Shown here: piece after piece, positions 35,566 through 44,429 of the stretch
Layout of the letters: each line of letters starts with the position of its first letter
Position numbering within the stretch: position 1 is the stretch's first letter
NCBI RefSeq assembly: GCF_001938945.1
Contig: NZ_MKIO01000021.1
Span: 1 to 64,000, forward strand
Reading direction: 5' to 3'
DNA length: 64,000 nt
Source of the DNA: Xaviernesmea rhizosphaerae
Lineage (GTDB): Bacteria > Pseudomonadota > Alphaproteobacteria > Rhizobiales > Rhizobiaceae
Position numbers and translations under genes: made by a program
The notes under the pieces: generated by a model
Told to the model about the DNA's origin: nothing
The model's input: the letters and a program-made list of their open reading frames with translations, nothing else
Database searches by the model: none

Positions 35566-36054
35566 CTATCTGCTTCTATCCGCAAGGCTTGGTGTGAGGT
35601 TTGGGCTGAGACTGGCGGGGCCGAATTTCTCGGGCCTATGCGGGGTCGGCCTGTCCGGCTCCATGCGGGGGGCGGCGAATTCCTCCAGAATTGGGCAGTC
35701 CGGCCGCTGGTCTCCATGGCAGTGATCGACCAGATGCTTCAGCGTCTGCGTCATTGCGGCAATCGCCTCGGCCTTGCGCTCGAGATCGGCGATATGCGCC
35801 TGCGCAATGGCGCGCACATCGGCGCTGGCGCGGTCCCGGTCGCGCCACAGCGCCAGCAGCGCCTTCATCTGCTCCACCGAGAAGCCGAGATCGCGGGCGC
35901 GGCGGATGAAGCGCAGGCCGTGCACGTCCTCCATGCCATAGGTGCGATAATCGGCCTGGCTGCGGCCGGCCGGCGCGATCAGGCCGATTTTCTCGTAATA
36001 GCGGATCATCTTGGCCGAGACGCCGCTCTGCCGGGCCGCTTCGCCGATGTTCAT
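35566..36054 (-). CDS. cueR: CueR/HmrR-type copper-responsive MerR regulator
   Basis: A MerR-family activator of 162 aa that senses Cu(I) and distorts an over-long promoter spacer. The HTH lies at residues 2-22 and a wing around RTYG. The metal loop contains C112 and C120, exactly the pair and spacing used by E. coli CueR, within HCHGDQRPDCPIL. The C-terminal tail is about 25 residues longer than in E. coli. AGAGGAG precedes the ATG. It is 23 bases after copA, as the last gene of the copper unit, so it is probably made with the genes it controls. Confidence 0.93.
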   Translation of the reverse strand: MNIGEAARQSGVSAKMIRYYEKIGLIAPAGRSQADYRTYGMEDVHGLRFIRRARDLGFSVEQMKALLALWRDRDRASADVRAIAQAHIADLERKAEAIAAMTQTLKHLVDHCHGDQRPDCPILEEFAAPRMEPDRPTPHRPEKFGPASLSPNLTPSLADRSR

Positions 36055-36077
36055 GGTCCAGCTCCTCTGTTTTGTCT

Positions 36078-38384
36078 TTATGGGGTCAGGCGGCGCAGGC
36101 GCAGGGCATTGGCGAGCACGAAGACGCTCGACAGGGCCATGGCGCCCGCCGCCAGCACCGGTGACAGCATGAGGCCGAAGGCGGGATAGGCAAGGCCCGC
36201 CGCCACCGGGATGAGCACCACATTATAGGCGAAGGCCCAGAACAGGTTCTGCCGGATATTGGCAAGCGTCGCCCGGCTGATCGCCAGCGCGCGGGCCGCG
36301 CCGAGCGGATTGCCCTGCAACAGCACCACATCAGCACTTTCGATCGCCACATCGGTGCCGGTTCCGACAGCAATGCCGACATCGGCGGCCGAAAGTGCCG
36401 GCGCATCATTGATGCCGTCGCCGACAAAGGCCACAGGGCCGCCCTTCTGCTGAAGGCTACGGATCGCCTCCAGCTTGCCCGAGGGCAGCACCTGCGCCAT
36501 CACCCTTTCGATCCCCAGGCGCCGGGCGATCGCCTCAGCCGTGACGCGGTTGTCGCCGGTGATCATCGCGAGCGAAACACCCTGTGCCCGCAGCGCCGCC
36601 AGCGCCTCTGCCGCCTCAGGCCGGATCGGATCGGTCACGGCGAGCATGGCCGCGGCCCGCCCGTCGATGGCGAGATAGACCGGGGTGCAGCCTTCCGCCG
36701 CCAGACGGCGGGCCTCCGCCTCGAAGGGCGTTAGATCGAGGCCCCGCGCAGCCAGCGCGCGGTCGGCGCCGATCATCACGCTCTGCCCCTCCACCATGGC
36801 CTCGGCGCCCAGTCCGGGCAGGGCGGCAAAATGCGAAGATGGCGGCACGGCGATCCCGCGCTCCAGGGTCTCCGTGACAATGGCGCGGGCGATCGGATGT
36901 TCGGAGGCCTGCTCCACCGCCGCCGCGAGCACCAGCGCCCGGTCCTCATCGACGCCGGATGCAGTAACGATATCGGTCAGGCGCGGCCGGCCTTCGGTCA
37001 GGGTGCCGGTCTTGTCGAAGGCGAATTGCGTGACGCCGCTCAGCGTCTGCAGGCTTTCGCCCTTGCGGAACAGCACGCCGAGTTCGGCCGCGCGGCCGGT
37101 GCCGACCATGATCGAGGTGGGCGTGGCGAGCCCCATGGCGCAGGGGCAGGCGATGATCAGCACCGCCACGGCATTGACCAGAGCAAAGGGCAGGGCAGGC
37201 TCGGGCCCGAGAAGTAGCCAGGCGAGGAAGGTGACTGCCGCCACGACGATGACAGCCGGCACGAACCAGGCCGTGACCCGGTCGGCAAGCGTCTGGATCG
37301 GCAGCTTGGCGCCCTGGGCGTCCTCCACCAGCGAGACGATCTGCGCCAGCAGCGTCTCTTCTCCCACATGGGTGGCGCGGAAGGTGAAGCTGCCCGTGGT
37401 GTTGACCGTGCCGCCGACCACGCGGTCGCCCGGCGTCTTTTCGACCGGAACGGGTTCGCCCGAGATCATCGATTCATCGACGAAGGAGCTGCCGTCAAGC
37501 ACGGTGCCATCGACGGGCAAGCGCGCGCCGGGGCGGATGCGCAAGGTGTCGCCCAGCTGGACCTCGGCCAAGGGAATCTCCCGAAAGCCGCCGTCGCGCA
37601 GCACTTCCGCGCTCTTGGCCTGAAGGCTGGCCAGCCGGCGGATGGCCTGGCTGGTGCGCCCGCGGGCGCGCGCTTCGAGAAGCCGCCCGAGCAGGATCAG
37701 CGTGACGATCACGGCGGCGGCTTCGAAATAGACATGGTCGGTGCCGGCGGGCAGGCGCTCCGGCAGGAAGGTGGAGAGGCTGGAATAGGCCCAGGCCGCC
37801 GTGGTGCCAAGCACCACCAGCGCATTCATATCCGGCGCCAGCCGGAAGAGGGCGGGCAGGCCATGGCGGAAGAAGCGCAGGCCCGGTCCGAACAACACGG
37901 CGCTCGCCAGCAGGAATTGCAGCACACGGCTTTGCCTTATGCCGATCTCTTCCATGATCCAGCCGTGCAAGGCGGGGCTGACATGGCTGCCCATTTCCAG
38001 AACGAAGAGCGGCAGGGTCAGCACGGCAGCAATCCAGAAGGCGCGGGCGAGGCTCTTGCGCTCGGCTGCGCGCCTGCTGTCGCCATCTTCTGCCGCCTTG
38101 CGCGCGCCCGCTGCCTTCAAGGCGCGGGCTTCGTAACCTGCCTTGGCCACCGCGGCGACGAGCAGATCCGACGCCAGACCCTCCTCGGCCGTCACCGTCG
38201 CCCGCTCCGTCGCCAGATTGACCGCTGCCCGGGAAACGCCGGGCACGGCTTGAAGCGCGCGCTCGACCCGGCCAACGCAGGAGGCGCAGCTCATGCCGGA
38301 AATCGACAGTGTCGTGATTGCCGCATCCTGCGGCTCGCCGCCTTCCAGCAGCGGGGCGGCGGGTGAAGGGAGAGAGATCGTCAT
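36078..38384 (-). CDS. copA: Copper-exporting P1B-type ATPase CopA
   Basis: Pumps Cu(I) out of the cytoplasm across the inner membrane, 768 aa. A single N-terminal metal-binding domain has C33 and C36 (MSCASC). Eight helices follow, with the intramembrane CPC ([12 protein letters not shown]), phosphorylation site DKTGTLTEG, the HP motif (SEHPIARAI), and hinge [10 protein letters not shown]. The actuator loop reads [12 protein letters not shown] 38384 is preferred, though its ribosome site is weak; the frame extends 17 codons upstream. It lies between copZ and cueR. Confidence 0.95.
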   Translation of the reverse strand: MTISLPSPAAPLLEGGEPQDAAITTLSISGMSCASCVGRVERALQAVPGVSRAAVNLATERATVTAEEGLASDLLVAAVAKAGYEARALKAAGARKAAEDGDSRRAAERKSLARAFWIAAVLTLPLFVLEMGSHVSPALHGWIMEEIGIRQSRVLQFLLASAVLFGPGLRFFRHGLPALFRLAPDMNALVVLGTTAAWAYSSLSTFLPERLPAGTDHVYFEAAAVIVTLILLGRLLEARARGRTSQAIRRLASLQAKSAEVLRDGGFREIPLAEVQLGDTLRIRPGARLPVDGTVLDGSSFVDESMISGEPVPVEKTPGDRVVGGTVNTTGSFTFRATHVGEETLLAQIVSLVEDAQGAKLPIQTLADRVTAWFVPAVIVVAAVTFLAWLLLGPEPALPFALVNAVAVLIIACPCAMGLATPTSIMVGTGRAAELGVLFRKGESLQTLSGVTQFAFDKTGTLTEGRPRLTDIVTASGVDEDRALVLAAAVEQASEHPIARAIVTETLERGIAVPPSSHFAALPGLGAEAMVEGQSVMIGADRALAARGLDLTPFEAEARRLAAEGCTPVYLAIDGRAAAMLAVTDPIRPEAAEALAALRAQGVSLAMITGDNRVTAEAIARRLGIERVMAQVLPSGKLEAIRSLQQKGGPVAFVGDGINDAPALSAADVGIAVGTGTDVAIESADVVLLQGNPLGAARALAISRATLANIRQNLFWAFAYNVVLIPVAAGLAYPAFGLMLSPVLAAGAMALSSVFVLANALRLRRLTP

Positions 38385-38463
38385 GGCGTCACCATTCCGG
38401 CCCAAGGGGCGCGAGCCCCGGGACCTTCTCATCAAATGACCGGTTCGGCGGAAACAGCCTAGG

Positions 38464-38667
38464 TCAGTCGCTCAGAGTGGCGGCATAGCCCGCCGTTTCG
38501 ATCGCCTTGCCGAGCGCTTCGGCCGGCAAGGCGGACTCGACGGTCGCCGTCTTCGTGGTGAGATCGACGGCGGTCTCGGCCTTGGGGTCCACCTCCGCGA
38601 TGGCGCTCGTCACGGCCTTCACGCAATGGCCGCAGCTCATGTCGGGAATGGAAAAATGATAGGTCAT
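38464..38667 (-). CDS. copZ: CopZ-like copper chaperone
   Basis: A 67-residue ferredoxin-like HMA domain with the copper-binding MSCGHC motif (C12, C15). It delivers Cu(I) to CopA. AAGGAGA before ATG 38667 fixes this short start; the frame runs 45 codons farther upstream, across the promoter. First gene of the copper operon. Confidence 0.92.
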   Translation of the reverse strand: MTYHFSIPDMSCGHCVKAVTSAIAEVDPKAETAVDLTTKTATVESALPAEALGKAIETAGYAATLSD

Positions 38668-39021
38668 GGCACTCTCCTTGAGCGGGCGGCCCGTTGAAGC
38701 AACAGCAACGAGCCGCGGTCTGACATAAGAGATGGGGCTTCCCATGGTGGGAAGGTCAAGGGCCATGGAGAAAATTCGGCGTGCCGAAGAAGCATGGCGC
38801 ACCGGAGCCGCGGAGAAGGGCGCCCAAAATCAGAAACGCCCAGAAACAGAAAAAGGCCGAGTGATAAACCCGACCTTCCCCCAAACCGTCTCAACAGCTT
38901 GTGCCAGTACATCCGTGGTCACGCTGCTGGAAACGATGTCTGACCCTAAGATGGGGTCTTATTCGTCCTGTTCAAGAGCCTGTCTGGCTTTTGTTTTTGG
39001 CCGGACCCACACAACGCTGTT
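38668..39021. other. Region upstream of copZ
   Basis: About 350 bases. The first 90 hold the CueR promoter (38729-38759). The rest, to the small gene at 39022, has a T-rich stretch around 38985-39000 and no gene I can support. A plus-strand frame crossing it (38732-39061) contains a CALF-like Cys-poor random string and is discounted. Confidence 0.45.
38729..38759 (-). promoter_or_regulatory. CueR-type promoter and operator of copZ-copA-cueR
   Basis: On the minus strand, -35 TTGACC (38759-38754) and -10-like CATCTC (38734-38729) are 19 bases apart, the over-long spacer expected of MerR-family promoters. The spacer begins with TTCCC and has GGGAA in mirror position, forming the CueR dyad CTTCCC-ACCAT-GGGAAG. 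This closely resembles the E. coli copA promoter. It lies about 60 bases upstream of the copZ ATG. Confidence 0.85.
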
Positions 39022-39216
39022 TCAATGCGCGGCAAGCGGCATGGCCGTCTTCACGGGGTAGTCCCAGTTCTCCCGGGCAAATTCCACCGCAGCGGCTTCG
39101 GCGCTTTCCTTGGTCCTGAATTTCTCGCGCAGCACATGGCTGCGGTTCTTGCATTGCAGGAGCACGCTCCCGCTGCGGAAATCATACTGGACTTGCAGTT
39201 GATCCGATGCCTTCAT
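39022..39216 (-). CDS. Small hypothetical protein
   Basis: A 64-residue soluble protein of unknown family. It has a mixed charged composition, one Cys (QCKNRSHV) and no membrane segment. GGGAGGA upstream of ATG 39216 is a strong ribosome site, which is the main reason to believe it is a gene. It is divergent from the helicase gene. I do not recognise a domain. Confidence 0.6.
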   Translation of the reverse strand: MKASDQLQVQYDFRSGSVLLQCKNRSHVLREKFRTKESAEAAAVEFARENWDYPVKTAMPLAAH

Positions 39217-39517
39217 GGCTTCCTCCCGATGCGTCATGCTGAGCGCGCCGGCGTCTCCTCGCTGGCGCTCTCCATTAACTAAGATGTCGCGCCGCAGTTG
39301 CAAGGAAGGGTAAGAGAAATATTTCCTTTTCTGCGCTCGGCATGGGCTTGGCAGGGGGTAGGCGGGCGGCGTCCATCAGCGATCGTGCAAGCCTGCGCTC
39401 GACAAACTCCCCTCGATGCTCTATGAGACGGCCAATCCGCGCGGCGGGCCCCTTTGGCCCGAGCGCCGCTGACGTCGGGCGATCCGATGTCACCCGCACC
39501 TCCATTCCGAAAGACAG

Positions 39518-41449
39518 ATGATGATGAGTGAGTTCGAGGGCGTCGTTCCGGCGATTGCCGACGCTTTAGCCAAACGCGGCTATTCGACCCTGACGCCGGT
39601 GCAGAAGGCGGTGCTTTCGCCTGAGATGGACGGGCGCGACGCGCTCGTTTCCGCCCAGACCGGCTCGGGCAAGACGGTCGCCTTCGGCTTGGCGGTAGCG
39701 CCGACGCTGCTCAAGGGCGAGGGCCGTTTCGGCCGCGCCGGCGCGCCGCTCTGCGTCGTCGTCGCCCCCACGCGCGAGCTCGCCATGCAGGTCAAGCGCG
39801 AATTCGAATGGCTCTATGAACTGACCGGCGCCGAGATCGCCTCCTGCGTCGGCGGCATGGATGTGCGTACCGAGCGCCGGGCCTTGGAGCGCGGCGCCCA
39901 TATCGTCGTCGGCACGCCGGGCCGGCTGTGCGACCACGTGCGCCGCGGCGCGCTGGACCTGTCGAAGACCCGCGCCGTCGTTCTGGACGAGGCCGACGAG
40001 ATGCTCGATCTCGGCTTCCGCGAGGATCTCGAATTCCTGCTCGACTCCGCGCCCGCCGACCGGCGCACGCTGATGTTCTCAGCCACCGTGCCGAAGGCGA
40101 TCGCCAATCTGGCCGCCAGCTATCAGCGCGACGCTCTGCGGCTCGCGACCCAGGCCGAGCAGAAGCAGCATGTCGATATCGATTACCAGGCGCTGGTCGT
40201 CATCCCCGCCGACCGCGAAAACGCGATCATCAATCTCCTGCGCTATCATGATGCGCAGAATGCCATCGTCTTCTGCTCCACCCGCGCGGCGGTCAATCAT
40301 CTGACGGCGCGGCTGCACAATCGCGGCTTTGCCGTCGTGGCGCTGTCGGGCGAGCTGAGCCAGAGCGAGCGCACCCATGCGCTGCAGGCCATGCGCGACG
40401 GGCGCGCCCGCGTCTGCATCGCCACCGACGTGGCGGCGCGCGGCATCGACCTTCCCGGTCTCGAGCTGGTCATCCATGCCGATCTGCCGACCAATCCGGA
40501 AACGCTGCTGCACCGTTCGGGCCGCACCGGCCGCGCGGGCTCCAAGGGCATCAGCGCGCTGGTCGTGCCCACCAGCGCCCGGCGCAAGGCCGAGCGCATC
40601 CTGCGCGAAGCTCGCATCGAGGCCAACTGGACCCGTCCGCCGTCGGCCGACGAGGTGCTGAAGCGCGATGACGAGCGCGTTCTGGCTGATCCCTCGCTCC
40701 TGGAGCCGATTGGCGAAGACGAGGCGAGCCTGGCCGCCGAGATCGTCGCCCGCTTCACCCCCGAAGTGATCGCCGCCGCCTTCGTGCGCCGCCTGCGCGC
40801 CGGCCGGTCCGCCCCGGAAGATCTGGTCGAGGTCAGCGCCGCCGCAGCTCCGCGCGAGCGTGGAACCCGCGACCGCGCCGAAGGCAGCTTTGAGCCTTTA
40901 CCGCGCGCGCCGCGTGAAAACTTCGGCGATGCCGTCTGGTTCGAGCTTTCGGCCGGCCGGCGCGACAAGGTCGAGCCGCGCTGGCTCATTCCCGTCATGT
41001 GCCGCATCGGCAAGATCACCAAGCAGGAGATCGGCGCCATCAAGATGCAGCAGGACGTGACCTATGTCGAAATCGCCCGCGACTGGGCGGAGCGTTTCAG
41101 CTCGGCGCTGGGTCCGAAGGGCCAGCTCGAGCGCGGCATCACGGTCAAGGAACTCTCCGGCGCGCCGGATCTGTCCGACAGCCGCCGCCCGGCCGCCAAG
41201 AAGCCGTTCCAGCGCGATGGCGCCAGCGATTTCCGCGAGAGCCCCAAGGGCGGCAAGCCGGCCTGGAAGTCCGATCGGCGCGAAGGCGAGGGCGCCAAGC
41301 CCTGGAGCCCCAAGGGTCCGCGCGCGGAAGAGGGCGGCCGTTTCGAGCGCAAGGCCGCCGACAGCCGCAGCTTCGAGAAGAAGGGCTATGAGCCCCGCGG
41401 TGAAAAGAAGGCCGGCGGCAAGCCGTTCAAGAAGGGCCCGAAGGCCTGA
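39518..41449 (+). CDS. DEAD-box ATP-dependent RNA helicase with DbpA-like RNA-binding domain
   Basis: A 643-residue RNA remodelling enzyme, cytoplasmic. Motifs run in order: Q motif (TPVQKAV, residues 26-32), AQTGSGKT, PTRELA, GTPGRL, DEAD, SAT and HRSGRTGRAG by about residue 340. A DbpA/CsdA-type RNA-binding domain (about 468-525, WFELSAGRRDKVEPRWL) follows. The last 100 residues form a low-complexity Lys/Gly/Arg/Pro tail. The family is DeaD/CsdA-like, involved in ribosome assembly, mRNA decay or cold adaptation. Three successive ATGs mark the start. Confidence 0.93.
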   Translation: MMMSEFEGVVPAIADALAKRGYSTLTPVQKAVLSPEMDGRDALVSAQTGSGKTVAFGLAVAPTLLKGEGRFGRAGAPLCVVVAPTRELAMQVKREFEWLYELTGAEIASCVGGMDVRTERRALERGAHIVVGTPGRLCDHVRRGALDLSKTRAVVLDEADEMLDLGFREDLEFLLDSAPADRRTLMFSATVPKAIANLAASYQRDALRLATQAEQKQHVDIDYQALVVIPADRENAIINLLRYHDAQNAIVFCSTRAAVNHLTARLHNRGFAVVALSGELSQSERTHALQAMRDGRARVCIATDVAARGIDLPGLELVIHADLPTNPETLLHRSGRTGRAGSKGISALVVPTSARRKAERILREARIEANWTRPPSADEVLKRDDERVLADPSLLEPIGEDEASLAAEIVARFTPEVIAAAFVRRLRAGRSAPEDLVEVSAAAAPRERGTRDRAEGSFEPLPRAPRENFGDAVWFELSAGRRDKVEPRWLIPVMCRIGKITKQEIGAIKMQQDVTYVEIARDWAERFSSALGPKGQLERGITVKELSGAPDLSDSRRPAAKKPFQRDGASDFRESPKGGKPAWKSDRREGEGAKPWSPKGPRAEEGGRFERKAADSRSFEKKGYEPRGEKKAGGKPFKKGPKA

Positions 41450-41540
41450 GGAGAGATGCGGAAGCCTGGCGCTTCCACATGTTCTGCTGGCTGACGACCT
41501 CACGCTCCACGACATAATGATCTGTGAACGCGTCTGGCTC

Positions 41541-41589
41541 CCTCATCTGACCCTTCGGGCCCTCTTCTCCCCGCTGGGGAGAAGAGAGG
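41541..41589. repeat. Rhizobial palindromic repeat, arm 1 family
   Basis: Begins CCTCATCTGACCCTTCGGGC and ends with a hairpin CCTCTTCTCCCC (41561-41572) / GGGGAGAAGAG. The first 32 bases recur inverted at 63725-63756 with one mismatch. This is a common rhizobial intergenic element type. Confidence 0.75.
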
Positions 41590-41824
41590 TGCAGCGCCGC
41601 CCTCGCCAGGCGTCTCCAAAAAGAAAATGCGGCTTATGCATTTTTCCCACCAGGTCTGATGGAGGCGATGTCTGATCGGCTGGGTCTCGTCTCCCCATTG
41701 GGGGCGAAGGACGAGACGCGCGGCTCGTGTCCGGTCGGATGTCGGCAGGCAGAAGACAGGAAATTCTCAGGATAACGTCAGAATTTTGAGAGTTCGGGCG
41801 AACAGGATCATCACGCGCGACGTT

Positions 41825-41847
41825 ATCCTCGGGCTTGTCCTGAGGAT
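41825..41847. repeat. Short rhizobial hairpin repeat
   Basis: Arms ATCCTC and GAGGAT enclose GGGCTTGTCCT. The element resembles the very abundant rhizobial palindromes with a CGGGCTTG-type core. A related, inverted remnant follows around 41890-41910. Confidence 0.5.
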
Positions 41848-42045
41848 CTGCTTCCGTCAATCAAATCAAGATGTTGCAGATAACAGGGACAAGCCTGAGC
41901 ATGACGAAGCGAGGGCTTCGCGCATCTGGCAAGAAGGTTCAGACATCGAGAAGCGATCCATCACATTCTTACGATAGGGCTGACACGGCTGCCAAGCTTT
42001 GCGTCCTATGCCGTGCTTATCGGACGGCATCGTCCTGAGGCCGTC

Positions 42046-42723
42046 TCAATCCTCCGAATAGCGCTCTTCCGTCCAGGGATCGCCGCGCATGTGGTAGCCG
42101 TTCTTCTCCCAGAAGCCGGCGCGGTCGGCCGTCATCAGGTCGATCCGCTCGATCCACTTGGCGCTCTTCCAGAAATAGAGGTGCGGCACCACGAGGCGCA
42201 CCGGCCCGCCATGCTCGCGCGTCAGCGGCGCGCCTTCCCAATGGGTGGCGAGCAGCGCGTCTTCCACGGCAAAATCGGCCAGCGGCAGGTTGGTCGTGTA
42301 GCCGTCAAAGCTGCGCAGCATGACATGGGTCGCTTCCGGCTTCGGTCGGACGAGGTCGAGAAGGTCATGCACCGAGACGCCGCGCCAGTGATTGTCATAG
42401 CGCGACCAGGTGGTGACGCAGTGAATGTCGGAGACGAAGCTGGATTGCGGCAGGGCCTGAAAGGCCTTCCAGTCCAGATGAACCGGCGTTTCCACCGCGC
42501 CTGACACGTCGAGCGACCAGCTGGTCGGCGCGATCATCGGCTGCTGTCCGAGGTCGAGCACCGGCCAGTTCTGCACCAGATGCTGTCCCGGCGGCAGACG
42601 GTCATCGCCCGCGCGGGTGACGCGGCCGGTGAGAAACCGGCCTTCCTCGGCCCAGCGGCGCTTGGTGGTGGTCAGCTTGGTCTCTGTTAGAAGGGCCGCC
42701 TCGGCCCCTTCGTCATCCTGCAT
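42046..42723 (-). CDS. Cytoplasmic sulfite-oxidase-like molybdopterin oxidoreductase
   Basis: A 225-residue member of the oxidoreductase molybdopterin-binding family (COG2041). The molybdenum-ligating Cys is C102 in DIHCVTTWSR, followed by the SFDGYTTNLPL and HGGPVRLVVPHLYFWKSAKW motifs. It has no Tat or Sec signal, unlike MsrP (YedY), and no adjacent heme subunit gene, so it is a soluble stand-alone member of unknown substrate. AAGGAGT before ATG 42723 fixes the start; the frame continues far upstream over the DUF982 gene. Confidence 0.9.
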   Translation of the reverse strand: MQDDEGAEAALLTETKLTTTKRRWAEEGRFLTGRVTRAGDDRLPPGQHLVQNWPVLDLGQQPMIAPTSWSLDVSGAVETPVHLDWKAFQALPQSSFVSDIHCVTTWSRYDNHWRGVSVHDLLDLVRPKPEATHVMLRSFDGYTTNLPLADFAVEDALLATHWEGAPLTREHGGPVRLVVPHLYFWKSAKWIERIDLMTADRAGFWEKNGYHMRGDPWTEERYSED

Positions 42724-42799
42724 CGCCGGCACTCCTTGATCGCGGATCTGATGGCGGATCGTGATCGCCTGTCCCTGCCGGCAGATGTGGAATGACAAA

Positions 42800-42820
42800 G
42801 GGCCTCCGTCAAGGAGGCCC
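42800..42820 (-). terminator. Rho-independent terminator after the DUF982 gene
   Basis: GGGCCTCC (42800-42807) pairs with GGAGGCCC (42813-42820). On the minus strand the stem is followed by TTTGTCATT, so it terminates the DUF982 transcript. Confidence 0.75.
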
Positions 42821-42871
42821 GGCAGCATGGCAGATAGAAGGGGCAGTGGCGGCTGCGCTGCCCCCTTGAGT

Positions 42872-43108
42872 TTAAGCGAGAATGCCGGCCTCGCGGGCGG
42901 CGGCGGTGAAGGAGCGATGGGCCGCCTTCGGCGTGCGGATGCCATCAAGGGCATCAAGGCAATGCTGGAAGGCGACGCGGTAGGCGCGGTCATGGCTGCC
43001 CGGCCAACGGCGCAGAAATTCCAGGGCATCCCAGGCAGTGGAAATAATGATTTCCTGGCTCTGACGTGCGATGACGCGAACCGGATTGGGAAAACGCTTG
43101 TAGCTCAT
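42872..43108 (-). CDS. DUF982 domain protein
   Basis: A 78-residue soluble protein of the DUF982 family, which is expanded in rhizobia and has no assigned function. The conserved core WDALEFLRRWPGSHDRAYRVAFQHCLDALDG is present in normal form (residues about 27-57). GAGGGTG before ATG 43108 is a good ribosome site; longer frames upstream are shadows. A terminator follows 50 bases downstream, so it is monocistronic. Confidence 0.85.
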   Translation of the reverse strand: MSYKRFPNPVRVIARQSQEIIISTAWDALEFLRRWPGSHDRAYRVAFQHCLDALDGIRTPKAAHRSFTAAAREAGILA

Positions 43109-43351
43109 AAACACCCTCATGCGTGCGCGGCAGGCGTCCGATCGGATCGGAAGGCGTGCCGGCGTCAGTCTCGCCCGGATCCCCGATTCGCGTGATGCGA
43201 TGAGGACAGGCCGCCCGGTAACGCGCGGGTGCGACAGCGGTTCCAAAGATCCAGAAAAAATCCGAGATGACGCCAGCTTCTCCCGGGAAATCCGCCGCAT
43301 ATGACGCTTCGACGACGAAGGCCGGTGTCCCGTCTTCGGGACGGCCGGGCG

Positions 43352-44071
43352 TCAGAGGCTTTGCAGCAGCGCTTCCTTCAGGTCCGAGCCGGTCTTGGCG
43401 CGCAAATCGAGATCGGCCTCGATATGATCGATATGGTGTAGCATCATTGCCGTGGCCTCATCGATCGCGCCCGTCTCGATATGGGTGACGATCGCCTCAT
43501 GCTCCTGATGACCGCAGCTCGAAATCGCCGACTGGCCATAAAGCGCGATCACCAGGGAGGAGCGGGCGACGAGTTCGTCCATGAAGCGGCGCAGCACCGC
43601 ATTGCCGGCCATATCGGCGAGCGCCAGATGGAAATCGCCCGAGGCCTTGATCTCGGCGCGGCGCGCATGCTGCCCGCGCGCCTCGATCAGCCGTTCTTCC
43701 TCCTTGAGCAGATGGCGCAGCGCGGCGATTTCCGCCGGGCCGATCCGCCGCGCCGCCTCGGCCAGGATGCCAGGCTCCAGAATGCGGCGCGAGGCGAAGA
43801 TCTGGCGTGCTTCCTCGAGCGAGGGCGAGGCGACGAAGGCGCCGCGGTTGCGCTCCACCACCACCAGCCCCTCATAGCTCAGCGCCTGCAGCGCGCTGCG
43901 CGCCAGCGTCCGGCTCACCTTGAAGATCGTGCCGACATCGGCCTCCGACAGCTTGGTGCCGGGCGCGAGCCGACGATCGACGATCGCGTCGCGCAGGGCG
44001 TCGCGGATGGTCTGGCTCGTGACCTCGGTGGTGTCCTCGACAAGCGTGGCAGTGGGGTGTGTCATCGTCAT
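43352..44071 (-). CDS. GntR family regulator, FCD subfamily
   Basis: A 239-residue repressor or activator. The winged helix is at about residues 20-80 (SQTIRDALRDAIVDRRLAPG, then SEADVGTIFKVSRT). The FCD ligand domain has the metal-binding Asp/His set (GDFHLALAD and the late HHIDHIEAD). It is divergent from a polyamine-type ABC operon with a candidate operator between them, so it most likely controls that operon in response to the imported compound. Confidence 0.92.
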   Translation of the reverse strand: MTMTHPTATLVEDTTEVTSQTIRDALRDAIVDRRLAPGTKLSEADVGTIFKVSRTLARSALQALSYEGLVVVERNRGAFVASPSLEEARQIFASRRILEPGILAEAARRIGPAEIAALRHLLKEEERLIEARGQHARRAEIKASGDFHLALADMAGNAVLRRFMDELVARSSLVIALYGQSAISSCGHQEHEAIVTHIETGAIDEATAMMLHHIDHIEADLDLRAKTGSDLKEALLQSL

Positions 44072-44429
44072 GGATCAGCCGTCTCATGGATCCGCCGGCA
44101 AGGAAAGGCGGATGGAGCGCGGTGGCTCGCCTCTTTGCCGCTGCCAGCTTGGCCCTGCCGGATCCTTTCCGTCCTGGCCGTGTCCTTATTTTAGCGCCAA
44201 ACGGACGACGGGTTAAGGGCGTTTTTGTATCTGATGACAGCTAAAATTGTATACGATCTGCGGAGAATTTTGACGGCAATCCGATCAAAACTTAAGCAAA
44301 CCATAAGGGCAGCCAGGCGCTGCACATTTTCAAGTGTTTGAAATCGCTGCTTCTGGTCAGGGAAGCATCCTTCGTCTTCGACTTGGCACGGTTGATGCAT
44401 TGTTAAGGCCGCGACGAAGGAGAAGCTTG
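44072..44429. promoter_or_regulatory. Divergent promoter region of the GntR gene and ABC operon
   Basis: 358 bases without a gene. Around 44215-44300 it is AT-rich and contains the candidate operator. No canonical sigma-70 promoter pair is unambiguous by eye. Confidence 0.5.
44246..44257. promoter_or_regulatory. Candidate GntR/FCD operator
   Basis: ATTGTATACGAT is a near-perfect palindrome of the TTGTATAC-type sites bound by FCD regulators. A weaker relative, TTGTATCTGAT, lies at 44225-44235. Both sit in the 358-base divergent region between the GntR gene and the ABC operon. Confidence 0.55.

Larger units (their letters stand above)
41450..42045. other. Gene-free gap of about 600 bases with repeats
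   Basis: No credible gene on either strand. Two recognisable repeat types lie inside it, given separately (41541-41589 and 41825-41847), plus a diverged palindromic remnant around 41880-41915 with GGACAAGCCTGAGCATGACG, typical of rhizobial intergenic repeats. It looks like accumulated mobile-palindrome debris. Confidence 0.6.
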
